Origin: JBKCUI01 sp052161605
GTDB lineage: Bacteria; Planctomycetota; Planctomycetia; Pirellulales; Pirellulaceae
Strand: one strand, 5' to 3'
Length of the DNA: 64,000 nucleotides
Assembly: GCA_052161605.1 (NCBI GenBank)
Contig: CP197409.1
The number at the start of each line of letters is the position of its first letter. Within the stretch, counting starts at the first letter, position 1. Of this stretch, positions 55,741 through 64,000 are shown piece by piece. Both the position numbers and the translations under genes were made by a program. Under the pieces are notes generated by a model. It searched no databases. It saw only the letters and a list, made by a program, of their open reading frames with translations, and was not told the DNA's origin.

Positions 55741-56562
55741 TCAAAACGCGAAACTCTTCAGTACAACAAAAATAGCAACCATCAGAATGGCAACCGCGAA
55801 AGTCTTTTGTAGCCCCTTGCCATGAAGCCGAACGGACAACGCAGTCCCGAGCAGCAGTCCAAAAATGCTACCAACCGTGAAGATAGTCGTAGCCTCGATC
55901 GGAATGGTTCTGCCTGACATCAAATGGCCAACCGTTCCCGATATGCTGATGATAGTAATGATAAACAGAGAGGTTCCTATAGCTCTTTGCATTCCCATCG
56001 ATGCAAAGGAAACCAACGCTGGCACGATGATGAATCCACCACCCACGCCAAACATACCGGCCAAAATACCAGCTCCAAATCCGACTGCTCCTAAAAGCAT
56101 CGCACAAGGTGAGGTTATCCTGAGCTTTCCATCCAAAGATCGTTTGCAAACTGGTCCGCTCTCCTCAACGGATCGATCAGGTCGTTGATATTCATGCGTG
56201 ATCGAAGCCGTCCACATCTTGATGGCGATCACCAGCATCAGACCTGAGAAAAGAGCCATCAATAGCAACTCGGAGACTTGCCCTGCGATCAATGCTCCCA
56301 GCGGGGCTCCTAAGATTCCCGCCACTGCAAAGACGGTTCCTGTGGCAAACTCAACTTGCCCAGCTCTCGCTCTCTGCAAGAATCCTAACGCACCGGTGAA
56401 GCCAACGGTTATAAGAGAGACTCCGATAGCTTCGCGGGGGGGTAATCCAAGACCATAAACCAATAGTGGAACAGCAAAGATTGCTCCGCCACCCCCGGTC
56501 AGCCCTAAAGAGAGCCCAATGACACTACCAAACAATAACGTTAGGGTGGCGGCGAAAATCAT
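55741..56562 (-). CDS. TSUP (TauE/SafE) family sulfite/sulfur-anion transporter
   Basis: 273 residues with about eight hydrophobic helices arranged as two halves: LLFGSVIGLSLGLTGGGGAI, FAVPLLVYGLGLPPREAIGV and the second-half repeat GFGAGILAGMFGVGGGFIIV, PALVSFASMGMQRAIGTSLF. The paired G-x-GGG-(F/A)-x-x-VP loops are the family hallmark. It follows the persulfide-dioxygenase-like gene by 26 bp in the same direction, which suggests it exports sulfite or thiosulfate formed by that enzyme. Confidence 0.85.
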   Translation of the reverse strand: MIFAATLTLLFGSVIGLSLGLTGGGGAIFAVPLLVYGLGLPPREAIGVSLITVGFTGALGFLQRARAGQVEFATGTVFAVAGILGAPLGALIAGQVSELLLMALFSGLMLVIAIKMWTASITHEYQRPDRSVEESGPVCKRSLDGKLRITSPCAMLLGAVGFGAGILAGMFGVGGGFIIVPALVSFASMGMQRAIGTSLFIITIISISGTVGHLMSGRTIPIEATTIFTVGSIFGLLLGTALSVRLHGKGLQKTFAVAILMVAIFVVLKSFAF

Positions 56563-56588
56563 GATCGATCCGATCTCACAAGGAGCTC

Positions 56589-58019
56589 TTAACTGGACAA
56601 GCTACAGGACTCACTATCCGCAGCCTCCGTGGGGAGCCCGGCACTCTTCCAGCCGTTGATCCCACCGGTCATATTGGTAACTTGAAAACCCGCTTTTTGA
56701 AGGACACTCGCGGCGATCGCGGACCGTCCACCACCTAAACACTGCGTGACAATTGGCTTGTTCTTATCAAAACGCTCGATTTCACGGGCTATTTTTCCTA
56801 AGAAGCAATGCGTTGCACCTGCGATTCGCTCTTCGCGATACTCGGTCGCCGCACGTACGTCCACCAACTGCACCGCCCCGTTTTCTATAGCCGGCTTTAG
56901 GCTAACGGGAGACTCAGATGGATAGCTTTCTGTCATAGCGATTTGTATCGCCGCATCATCCAAATCGTAGAACATGGTGACCCGATCAATGCCGATCGAA
57001 CGCAAGCCTTGCAATGCCGACTCGAGCGCTGATTGCTTAACAAACAACGCGGCCGGTTGGTTGTAATCCACCAGAAAACCAGCCCATTGTACCAGCGATC
57101 CCAGCGGTAGGTTCAAAGCCCCTGGCACATGATTTGTCGCAAAGCTTGCAGAATCTCGAGTGTCGAGAAGTTGACCATGCTGTGCTGTCTGCTGGATACT
57201 CGAAGCAGGTGTTGGTTGTACTTTGGGCAAATTGCGTATGAGTTCAGGCCCCTCTTTGTTGACTCGCTTCATAACGGCAAAGTAGAACGGTGTTTCAGGT
57301 TGGTCGGACAGAATATAGTCGACGAACTCTTGCTCCGTGCGCGGTTTTAAGGCTGGATTGAATCGCTTTTCGTAGCCAACGGTTGACGACGGAATCGCCC
57401 CCAGTCCCTTACCGCAGGCGCTACCTGCTCCGTGAGCGGGCCAAACCTGCAAATGATCTGGCAAAGCCATAAACTTATCGACGGAATGATAAAGCTGGCG
57501 TGCTCCCGATTCCGCGCTGCCGACGACGCCTGCTGCGGTTTCCAGCAAATCGGGACGACCGATCGAGCCCACAAAGACGAAATCGCCTGTGAAGATCCCC
57601 ATAGGTTCGTTCGCACCTCCCCCTTCGTCGGTAAGGACAAAGGAAATGCTTTCCGGGGTATGACCTGGAGTGTGCATCACCTCGAGCTTGATTCGCCCGA
57701 CGCTGATAACATCTCCTTCCTTAAGAAGCTGGCTATCGTGCTTCGAAGCGAACTGATACTTCCAGTTTGAGTCCCCTTCGTCGGATAGATATAGCTTGGC
57801 TCCAAGCCGATCCGCTAGTTCCCGCGATCCCGACACAAAATCGGCGTGGATATGCGTCTCGGTGGCAGCCGTTATCTTTAATCCCTCGGCTTTTGCTGCT
57901 TCGATGTAAGGCTCTATATTGCGACCTGGATCGATGACGATAGCTTCCCCCGTTTTTTGGCAACCTACCATGTACGAAGCATGTGCTAGTTGTTTGTCAT
58001 AAAAATATTTTAGTAACAT
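56589..58019 (-). CDS. Persulfide-dioxygenase-like MBL-fold protein fused to two rhodanese domains
   Basis: 476 residues from the ATG at 58019. The metallo-beta-lactamase domain (1-240) has THIHADFVSGSRELADR, MHTPGHTPESISFVL and GIFTGDFVFVGSIGRPDL, as in ETHE1-type iron dioxygenases; the usual ADH reads ADF. Rhodanese 1 (about 275-360) lacks a catalytic Cys. Rhodanese 2 (about 380-470) has it in PIVTQCLGGGRSAIAAS. The enzyme should oxidise glutathione- or protein-persulfide to sulfite, with the rhodanese passing sulfur. Neighbours (TSUP transporter, rhodanese-membrane protein) support sulfide detoxification. Confidence 0.88.
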   Translation of the reverse strand: MLLKYFYDKQLAHASYMVGCQKTGEAIVIDPGRNIEPYIEAAKAEGLKITAATETHIHADFVSGSRELADRLGAKLYLSDEGDSNWKYQFASKHDSQLLKEGDVISVGRIKLEVMHTPGHTPESISFVLTDEGGGANEPMGIFTGDFVFVGSIGRPDLLETAAGVVGSAESGARQLYHSVDKFMALPDHLQVWPAHGAGSACGKGLGAIPSSTVGYEKRFNPALKPRTEQEFVDYILSDQPETPFYFAVMKRVNKEGPELIRNLPKVQPTPASSIQQTAQHGQLLDTRDSASFATNHVPGALNLPLGSLVQWAGFLVDYNQPAALFVKQSALESALQGLRSIGIDRVTMFYDLDDAAIQIAMTESYPSESPVSLKPAIENGAVQLVDVRAATEYREERIAGATHCFLGKIAREIERFDKNKPIVTQCLGGGRSAIAASVLQKAGFQVTNMTGGINGWKSAGLPTEAADSESCSLSS

Positions 58020-58103
58020 TACTTGGGACTCCCTGTTTTTCGATATTTGGACAATATTGTATCTGAATTTACTGCAAGATCCCACCGGCTATTCGATACT
58101 AAA

Positions 58104-58700
58104 TCATGAGCAGCAGGTAGGGGGTTGTGGGACTTGATTCGCGGGTGCATCGACTTGTTTATCTGGCTCAGCAACTTGGTTCCAGGGCATTCGTGCCAGC
58201 AGGACTCCCATGGCGCAGGTATTTGTTAATCCAGAAAAGGTTAATCCGGCGCCTACAGCTAAAGACAGCAAGAGCCAGTACTGATTCGACAGGAAGATGG
58301 CGAGCAAAACGCCGCTCATCACGAGTGTTCCCGCGATAATCTGGACTTGCCCCTGAAGCGGGATCCCCTTTTTGCCACGGGTTACTGCCATCCCCTCACG
58401 AATACAAGCCATGGTACCACCCTCGACGTTAACAACGTTGGAATAGCCCGCCTCCAGAAACTTTTGGCAAGCTTGTCCGCCGCGAGCACCCGAGCGACAA
58501 ACGATGTACAGCGGTTGGCTCGAAGCTCCGTTGCGAGACGCCATGACTTCTTGTGGATTCAGACGATCCAGTGGGACATTTTTTGCGATGTTGATGTGAA
58601 CCTCTCGGAACTCAACCGGAGTCCTCACATCAATCACTTGAAGCTTTTCTCCGTTGGCAATTAGCTTGTTCAGCTCTGTGGCTGTGATAGTTTGGCTCAT
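58104..58700 (-). CDS. Rhodanese domain fused to DUF2892 membrane domain
   Basis: 198 residues. Rhodanese (1-110): LQVIDVRTPVEFREVHINIA, catalytic loop YIVCRSGARGGQACQKFLEA. The C-terminal part has two membrane helices (IIAGTLVMSGVLLAIFLS; YWLLLSLAVGAGLTFSGLTN), matching DUF2892, then a tail ending PPTCCS. First gene of a three-gene sulfur cluster, 84 bp before the MBL gene on the same strand. It should carry sulfane sulfur at the inner membrane face. Confidence 0.85.
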   Translation of the reverse strand: MSQTITATELNKLIANGEKLQVIDVRTPVEFREVHINIAKNVPLDRLNPQEVMASRNGASSQPLYIVCRSGARGGQACQKFLEAGYSNVVNVEGGTMACIREGMAVTRGKKGIPLQGQVQIIAGTLVMSGVLLAIFLSNQYWLLLSLAVGAGLTFSGLTNTCAMGVLLARMPWNQVAEPDKQVDAPANQVPQPPTCCS

Positions 58701-58876
58701 TATTACGAACTCCCTTGTGGTTTACTGGAAAACGACTCCGGCAAGAATTCCCATCTAGCAGTCCAATTCTATGCCTCACTAGTACAGATCCCTGAAGACA
58801 CGAATAGTTACAAGCACGTACAGGATTTTTTCGTTCCCCAACCTTCCCATTCGATTAACTTGGGAAATATAAAGAG

Positions 58877-60157
58877 TTACTTGGGCTCAGCAATCACCCT
58901 AGAAGATGGAAATTGTCCACGCACAAGCCAGTCGAAAATGGGAGAGGCCATCAGGGTTGTGATGACGGCCATGATCACCAGGACCGCAAACAACTCTTCG
59001 GAAATAATACCTCGCTGGAGCCCGATATTGATAATTATCAGCTCCATCAAGCCGCGTGCGTTCATGAGAGTTCCGATCCCCATGGCTTCCCGATTCGGCA
59101 AGCCCGTCGCCAGAGCCGCAAACCAGCATGCGATTCCTTTGCCTGCAATCGCAGCCAACAACACAAGCATACAATAACCCCACAGATCCAGGCTATTCAG
59201 CAACCCGATCTTCGTATTCAGCCCGGAATAGATAAAGAACAAAGGCAATAGCAATGCTACCGTTAGCGGCTGGATGCGTTGGATTAGCTGATTGGCCATA
59301 AAGGTACGTGGGATCGCAGCTCCCATAATGAATGCGCCAAACACCGCGTGGAGCCCAATCAGGTCCGTGAACCAAGCCCCCAGAGACATCAGCACAATCC
59401 CCACCACAACACCCGTTTCCGTCAATCGCTCACTCTCTAGCATGTACTGTTCCATCCGCGATAGGAGGGGACGAATACACAAGAGCACGACCGCAACGAA
59501 TGCAACTCCACCCGCGATATTGACAATCGCTGCCGATGTATTCATATCAAAACTCGCTAATACAACAGCGAGCAAGCACCAGGCGGTCGCATCATCGATC
59601 GCCCCAGCTCCAATGGCAACGGTTCCCATCGTCGTGTCAGACAATCCCTTGAAGTGGATGATCCGGGCTAACATAGGAAAAGCCGTAATACACATCGAGG
59701 CACCGAGGAACAGCATCGCCTCAAACGTTGAGGTCCGCTCTGGGAACAAGTTCGTGTGGTTGTAGAAAAACCAACCCAATCCAGCTCCTAGCAAAAAAGG
59801 GGCGACCATCCCAGCCATTGAAACCGCGATCGAACACCGGAGATGATGACGGATGATGTCCATCCGAAACTCCATTCCCACGATGAACATGTAAAGTGCG
59901 AGCCCCAACTGCGAGGCAGGAAATAGGTAACTTTGGGTATCGCGAGTCGTCTGCGACCGATCCCAAGGGAAGACCCACTCTTGATACTCGGGCCAAAAAT
60001 AGCCAAAAAACGAGGGCCCAAGCAGAACACCAGCAATCATTTCTGCTACTACTTGAGGTTGCCCAAAACGCTTCGCTACTAGCCCCACTATCCTACAAAA
60101 AGCGAGAATAATCGCGATCTGGGCGAAAAATTGAACCGCCAGATGAAGATTATCCAT
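58877..60157 (-). CDS. CPA2-type cation:proton antiporter (Kef-like, no regulatory domain)
   Basis: 426 residues with about 12 hydrophobic helices. Signatures: VAEMIAGVLLGPSFFGYFWP, LGLALYMFIVGMEFRMDIIR, FLGASMCITAFPMLARIIHF, GAGAIDDATAWCLLAVVLAS and NREAMGIGTLMNARGLMELI. The DD pair-like IDDA motif and the MNARGLMELI stretch are typical of CPA2. It lacks a C-terminal RCK domain. It is divergent from a K+ channel gene across 281 bp (60158-60438, no gene seen), so the two may form a K+/pH homeostasis pair. Confidence 0.88.
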   Translation of the reverse strand: MDNLHLAVQFFAQIAIILAFCRIVGLVAKRFGQPQVVAEMIAGVLLGPSFFGYFWPEYQEWVFPWDRSQTTRDTQSYLFPASQLGLALYMFIVGMEFRMDIIRHHLRCSIAVSMAGMVAPFLLGAGLGWFFYNHTNLFPERTSTFEAMLFLGASMCITAFPMLARIIHFKGLSDTTMGTVAIGAGAIDDATAWCLLAVVLASFDMNTSAAIVNIAGGVAFVAVVLLCIRPLLSRMEQYMLESERLTETGVVVGIVLMSLGAWFTDLIGLHAVFGAFIMGAAIPRTFMANQLIQRIQPLTVALLLPLFFIYSGLNTKIGLLNSLDLWGYCMLVLLAAIAGKGIACWFAALATGLPNREAMGIGTLMNARGLMELIIINIGLQRGIISEELFAVLVIMAVITTLMASPIFDWLVRGQFPSSRVIAEPK

Positions 60158-60438
60158 TCCGAAACCCCAGTGTAATCAATGCAAAAAGCCCTATAAATGC
60201 TCGTCGTGTATGGTAATCCTGCATCAAATACCTGTCCAGACAAATATTGTTGCGACAACAAACCTGCGTTCGTAGGGATACGTCTGGCCCGGCGGTCGAG
60301 CTAGCAGCCACCCTGAGCGGGAATCGAGCCCACTCCTACCGCTACAAGACTGTCGCCACAGAAAGGCTGCCGATACCATACATTCCCGTTAGACTTCGTA
60401 GAATCTAAGTCCCATAACCACGAAACCTTATTGGCCTG

Positions 60439-62124
60439 ATGAAGTCATTTGCCATCGTTGCGAGCTTTCTCGCCAACCCATCTCGTCGGCGGAATCTAAT
60501 GTCGCTGGGGAAATTGGTGCTCAGCTTTATCATTATGGTAATGATCTACACCGCCCTGTTTCACTATTTGATGCGATTGGAGGGGCAAGAGCATTCGTGG
60601 ATTGCCGGTGTCTACTGGGTCATAGTTGTTATGTCCACCCTGGGCTTTGGGGACATTACGTTTCAATCCGACGTCGGCCGATTTTTCTCAATCGTGGTGC
60701 TTCTCTCGGGCTCCGTCTTTGTGTTGATGCTACTACCGTTCATGTTCATCCAGTTTTTTTACGTTCCTTGGCTGGATGCTCAGGCCTCGGCGCGTGCTCC
60801 GCGCGAGCTACCGAGCAAAACTTCCGGGCACGTTATCTTGACCGGCTTTGGATCCGTCGAGCAATCCTTGGTCCGCATGTTTCAACGTGCGTCCATCAGC
60901 TATACGATCCTGGTTAACGAACTGAACGAAGCCCTCTTGCTGCACGACGAAGGGTTTCGCGTCATGGTCGGGGAAGTCGATGATCCCACAACGTATAGCA
61001 AAGCCAGAGTCGAGCAAGCCGCGATGGTTGTTGCAACCCAGCGAGATACCACCAATACGAACATTGCCTTCACCGTCCGTGAAATCTCCGAAAAAGTATC
61101 GATCGTTTCGTTAGCATCCGCCGCAGCATCGGTCGATATTCTTGGCATGGCCGGATGCAATCATGTTTTGCAGCTTAGCGATATGCTCGGTCAGTCTTTC
61201 GCCCGGCGTGTTTTTGGCCAAGACGCGCGCAGTCTAGTGGTGGGTGAATTTGGTGATTTGCTAATTGCAGAAGCGTCTGCTGCCGGCACACCAATGGTAG
61301 GTCGAACGTTAAGTGAAATCCGTCTCACCGATCACGCCAAGGTCAGCGTCGTGGGAGTTTGGAATCGTGGCGAGTTTGCGATAGCTGGCCCTGAAACAAA
61401 AGTCGAAACGAGCACGATCATCCTGATGGCAGGTACGAGACAGGAGCTGGATGAGTACGATAGCTTGTTCTGCTTATACCGCCGACAAGAAGCATCGGCG
61501 ATCATTCTGGGAGCAGGTCGAGTGGGACGAGCCACAGCCAAAGAACTCGGCGTCCTTGGCACCACCTACAAGATCGTCGATCGAAATCCGGACCGAATTC
61601 GCAATCCGGAGCATTACGTTCTAGGTGATGCGGCAGAACTCGAAGTCCTGGAGCGTGCTGGCCTCATGCAGAGCTCTTCTGTAGTCATCACAACGCACGA
61701 TGATGACGTTAACGTTTATCTTGCCCTCTACTGTCGCCGCTTACGGCCCGATATCCAAATCTTGGCGCGTGCCAATCAAGACCGAAACGTATCGACCCTT
61801 CACCGTGCCGGTGCGGATTTTGTGATGTCATACGCTAGCACCGGTGCTAGTAGCATCTTCAACATCTTCCGGCGCGGCAGTTCCATACTTTTAGCCGAAG
61901 GGCTGGATGTATTCAGGGTCCCTGTCCCTTCCTCGTTGGCTGGAAAGACTTTGGCGCAATGCCAATTCCGACAACGCACCGGCTGTAACGTCGTTGCCAT
62001 CGAATCGGAGGGGCACTTTAACGCCAAACTACTACCAAACTCGGTTTTGGAAAAAGGTGCCACGCTGGTCGTCGTCGGCGATGCCGAATCAGAAGCACGC
62101 TTTTTTGCTTCGATTGCAGAGTAG
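60439..62124 (+). CDS. Potassium channel with two RCK (TrkA-N/TrkA-C) modules
   Basis: 561 residues. Two transmembrane helices (LVLSFIIMVMIYTALFHYLM; FFSIVVLLSGSVFVLMLLPF) flank the pore VMSTLGFGDITF; the filter reads TLGFGD in place of TVGYGD. RCK 1 begins at about 131 (HVILTGFGSVEQSLVRMFQR), with a TrkA-C part near 265-340 (GTPMVGRTLSEIRLTDHAKV). RCK 2 begins near 355 (AIILGAGRVGRATAKELGVL), with a final TrkA-C (SLAGKTLAQCQFRQRTGCNV). The G-x-G-x-x-G nucleotide motif is complete in RCK 2, altered in RCK 1. Similar in plan to MthK- or GsuK-like channels. Confidence 0.9.
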   Translation: MKSFAIVASFLANPSRRRNLMSLGKLVLSFIIMVMIYTALFHYLMRLEGQEHSWIAGVYWVIVVMSTLGFGDITFQSDVGRFFSIVVLLSGSVFVLMLLPFMFIQFFYVPWLDAQASARAPRELPSKTSGHVILTGFGSVEQSLVRMFQRASISYTILVNELNEALLLHDEGFRVMVGEVDDPTTYSKARVEQAAMVVATQRDTTNTNIAFTVREISEKVSIVSLASAAASVDILGMAGCNHVLQLSDMLGQSFARRVFGQDARSLVVGEFGDLLIAEASAAGTPMVGRTLSEIRLTDHAKVSVVGVWNRGEFAIAGPETKVETSTIILMAGTRQELDEYDSLFCLYRRQEASAIILGAGRVGRATAKELGVLGTTYKIVDRNPDRIRNPEHYVLGDAAELEVLERAGLMQSSSVVITTHDDDVNVYLALYCRRLRPDIQILARANQDRNVSTLHRAGADFVMSYASTGASSIFNIFRRGSSILLAEGLDVFRVPVPSSLAGKTLAQCQFRQRTGCNVVAIESEGHFNAKLLPNSVLEKGATLVVVGDAESEARFFASIAE

Positions 62125-62144
62125 TGCTTAGGGCTATCCAATGA

Positions 62145-62969
62145 CTAAGCCCGCGAAGTTTGGATTGCAGACCGCATATAGGACAGGCTCTCGGACAAAA
62201 TCTTCTCGACGCCCGGTGAATAATCGAAAACCTCGACGCTAACCCAGCCTTTATAACCTATCTCATCTAAGGCTCGGAACAGCGGCACGTGATCGACCTC
62301 CCCCATACCAGGTCCTAACAGATTGGGATCGTTGGCATGATAGTGAATCAGAAGATCCGCATTTTCCCGAATCACGTCCTCAATTGGTTTCCCCTCGCTG
62401 CTCATGGCTTTCACGTCGAGATGCAAACGGACTTGTTCGCTATTAACCATTTGGATTAACTCACGAGCTTGGTGAGCATGATTCAAGAAGTTGCCTTCCT
62501 GAGGCCCCAGTGGCTCGACCGCAATGCGAACTCCTCGCTCCTCAAGTGCCGGCACGACTTGTTTCAAAACCTCGGTGGCATTCTTAGTGGCGTGTTCATG
62601 TCCCATTTCGGGTGGAAAGTTCCTTTGAAGCGGTGAACCAAGCACCATGACGCTTCCGCCGAGATCACTGCAGAGCTGCACCAAATCCCGAAGGTACACA
62701 GCGGTGCGATCACGAATTACCTTGTCATCGGTAGTCAGGTGATAGCCATTGGTTTTGGCTAGCAACCAGTGCAATCCTACAACCTCCAAGCCAAACCTTT
62801 CAGCAGTCTTACGGTAATGATCTCGGGCCGCAGATGTCACGGCATTCGCATCCACTCCGAGAGTAAACGGTGCAACTTCGATTCCTGTATATCCATGTTT
62901 GACCGCAGCCTCAAAGCCTTGTTCGATGGGCCAATCGCCAAATGTTTCGTTGCAGATCGCAAACTTCAT
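62145..62969 (-). CDS. Sugar phosphate isomerase/epimerase-like TIM-barrel protein
   Basis: 274 residues from the ATG at 62969; the longer frame adds 41 residues without family character. Xylose-isomerase-like barrel: HGYTGIEVAPFTLG, VVGLHWLLAKTNGYHLTTDD, VMVLGSPLQRNF, VRIAVEPLGPQEGNFLNH with the metal-binding Glu, VRLHLDVKAMSSEGKPIEDV, LIHYHANDPNLLGPGMGEVD and WVSVEVFDYSPG with the last Glu. All four usual metal ligands (E, D, H, E) seem to be present. Such proteins are abundant in planctomycetes; substrate unknown. Its end converges on the K+ channel with 20 bp between. Confidence 0.85.
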   Translation of the reverse strand: MKFAICNETFGDWPIEQGFEAAVKHGYTGIEVAPFTLGVDANAVTSAARDHYRKTAERFGLEVVGLHWLLAKTNGYHLTTDDKVIRDRTAVYLRDLVQLCSDLGGSVMVLGSPLQRNFPPEMGHEHATKNATEVLKQVVPALEERGVRIAVEPLGPQEGNFLNHAHQARELIQMVNSEQVRLHLDVKAMSSEGKPIEDVIRENADLLIHYHANDPNLLGPGMGEVDHVPLFRALDEIGYKGWVSVEVFDYSPGVEKILSESLSYMRSAIQTSRA

Positions 62970-63104
62970 TATGTTTTGTACGCTCCTAAGGGTGATTCGT
63001 TTGCTAAAATATAGGGCATGAGGTTGGGTAACGCGACCTCCCTTGCGGCACAGAGACATTTCATTTGTTCCAGAACCCCAAATCGCCCCCAATCGGAGGT
63101 AGGC

Positions 63105-64000
63105 TTGACATTCTCCATTTCGAGACGCACCACCCTTCGCGGTCTGGGAGTTGCGTTGAGTTTACCGCTTCTGAATGCCATGCGTCCCCTCAAGGCGGCC
63201 GATTCTCAGTTCAAGCCTTGGTCCCGTTCGCAGGTTGACCCAGCACCTCGCGCAATATTCTGCTATGTCCCTAACGGTGTAAACATTCACGAGTGGATTC
63301 CAGAAGCGACCGGCGGAGATTATTCCCTGTCCTCCACACTCAAAGTTCTCGAACCCTACCGATCTGAGTTCAGCGTCATTAGCGGCTTAGGACACCCGCA
63401 CAGCGAGGGTGGTCACTCCGGTGCAGATACTTGGTTAACGGGAGCGGACCTTAAAGCAGTTCCTGGGAAAGACTATGCGAACACCATCTCTGCCGACCAA
63501 GTGATCGCGGAGCAGATTGGTAAAGAGACTCGTTTCTCGTCGCTACAATTGTCGGATCAATCAGGTACGGGATCAGCAGGTCACTCCCACACCCTCTCCT
63601 TTGATCGCGCCGGAACTCCTCTTCCGGCCGAGAATTCTCCTCAGAGATTGTTTCAGCGTCTGTTCGTACCTGATTCCGCCGAAGACAAGAAAGCTACCCT
63701 GCAACGATTCCACGAACGCCGCTCGATCCTGGACAGCGTTCTCGGCGAAGCCAATCGCTTGAGCAAAAGGATCGGTAAAGAGGATCGAGAAAAGCTCGAC
63801 CAATATCTGACGAGCGTGCGGCAAACGGAATTGCGAATCGAGCGTATGGAAAGCTGGATTGATCGCCCCAAACCGTACGTTGATCGAAAGGATTTACAAC
63901 TCTCATCGAAACCCGGCGACGGGCATGATCGACCGATGTGGTTGGATGTCATGCTGGAGCTGTCCTACTTGGCCTTTATCACCGATTCGACTAGGGTCAT
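63105..64000 (+). CDS. DUF1552 protein, N-terminal part (runs off the window)
   Basis: 298 residues are visible from a TTG at 63105, five bases after GGAGG. The start is a twin-arginine-like leader (SRRTTLRGLGVALSLPLLNA). Then APRAIFCYVPNGVNIHEWIP, YRSEFSVISGLGHPHSEGGH, SGADTWLTGADL and RQTELRIERMESWIDRPK, the usual run of DUF1552 proteins. In planctomycetes these often follow a DUF1592/cytochrome partner; none lies upstream here (the neighbour is the divergent epimerase). The family is exported and of unknown function. The rest of the gene lies beyond 64000. Confidence 0.9.
   Translation, partial: MTFSISRRTTLRGLGVALSLPLLNAMRPLKAADSQFKPWSRSQVDPAPRAIFCYVPNGVNIHEWIPEATGGDYSLSSTLKVLEPYRSEFSVISGLGHPHSEGGHSGADTWLTGADLKAVPGKDYANTISADQVIAEQIGKETRFSSLQLSDQSGTGSAGHSHTLSFDRAGTPLPAENSPQRLFQRLFVPDSAEDKKATLQRFHERRSILDSVLGEANRLSKRIGKEDREKLDQYLTSVRQTELRIERMESWIDRPKPYVDRKDLQLSSKPGDGHDRPMWLDVMLELSYLAFITDSTRV

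Overview
The window looks like chromosome from a planctomycete, most probably of the Pirellulaceae type. Pointers are a DUF1552 protein with a twin-arginine-like leader, a membrane-bound-dehydrogenase/HEAT/cytochrome c protein of the PVC type, an ECF sigma factor paired with a membrane Ser/Thr kinase, a CHAT/TPR secreted protein, a tandemly duplicated giant UvrA, and a 23S-5S rRNA unit with no linked 16S gene. The species cannot be named from this sequence.

Layout. 1-3.06 kb: graveyard of RHS/polymorphic-toxin pieces and a dispersed palindromic repeat. 3.1-16.6 kb: housekeeping genes (panC, purQ, a PPK2 kinase, double uvrA, trxB) and a CHAT-like secreted protein. 16.8-18.9 kb: small lipoprotein and an IS110/IS1111-type element inserted in an array of 39-bp repeats. 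18.9-23.4 kb: GH13 amylase, YdjM-like membrane protein, CvpA, DUF2891. 23.4-25.0 kb: gene-free region with a strong dif-like XerCD site at 23938-23965. 25.0-32.4 kb: accA, an unusual kinase, the 1044-aa PVC cytochrome, DUF502, a Cys/Pro-rich secreted protein. 32.7-34.8 kb: rpsB-tsf. 34.9-39.6 kb: second RHS island with a frameshifted tip, an immunity-like gene, IS91 and IS21 debris and more palindromic repeats. 40.0-43.9 kb: tRNA-Ile, tRNA-Ala, 23S, 5S on the minus strand with their own promoter and terminator. 44-64 kb: fdxA, ECF sigma, purA, Rieske oxygenase, hexulose-phosphate-synthase-like enzyme, TPR protein, IS66 remnant, universal stress protein, sigma/kinase pair, a sulfide/persulfide cluster (TSUP transporter, MBL-rhodanese, rhodanese-membrane protein), a CPA2 antiporter divergent from a K+ channel, a sugar epimerase-like protein and the start of a DUF1552 protein.

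Main discovery. The octamer GGGCAGGG, which fits the E. coli FtsK-orienting sequence GGGNAGGG, occurs (counted by eye) 12 times at 7 loci, all on the plus strand left of 23.9 kb, and 13 times at 8 loci, all on the minus strand right of it. Most are doubled as GGGCAGGGCAGGGG. They lie in genes in different reading frames and in spacers, so selection seems to act on the DNA. The arrays converge on a gene-free region holding a sequence matching 15 of 17 positions of the E. coli dif core. I read this as the chromosome terminus: a planctomycete KOPS/dif system concentrated within about 8 kb on each side of dif. It puts 23S/5S rRNA and rpsB-tsf unusually close to the terminus.
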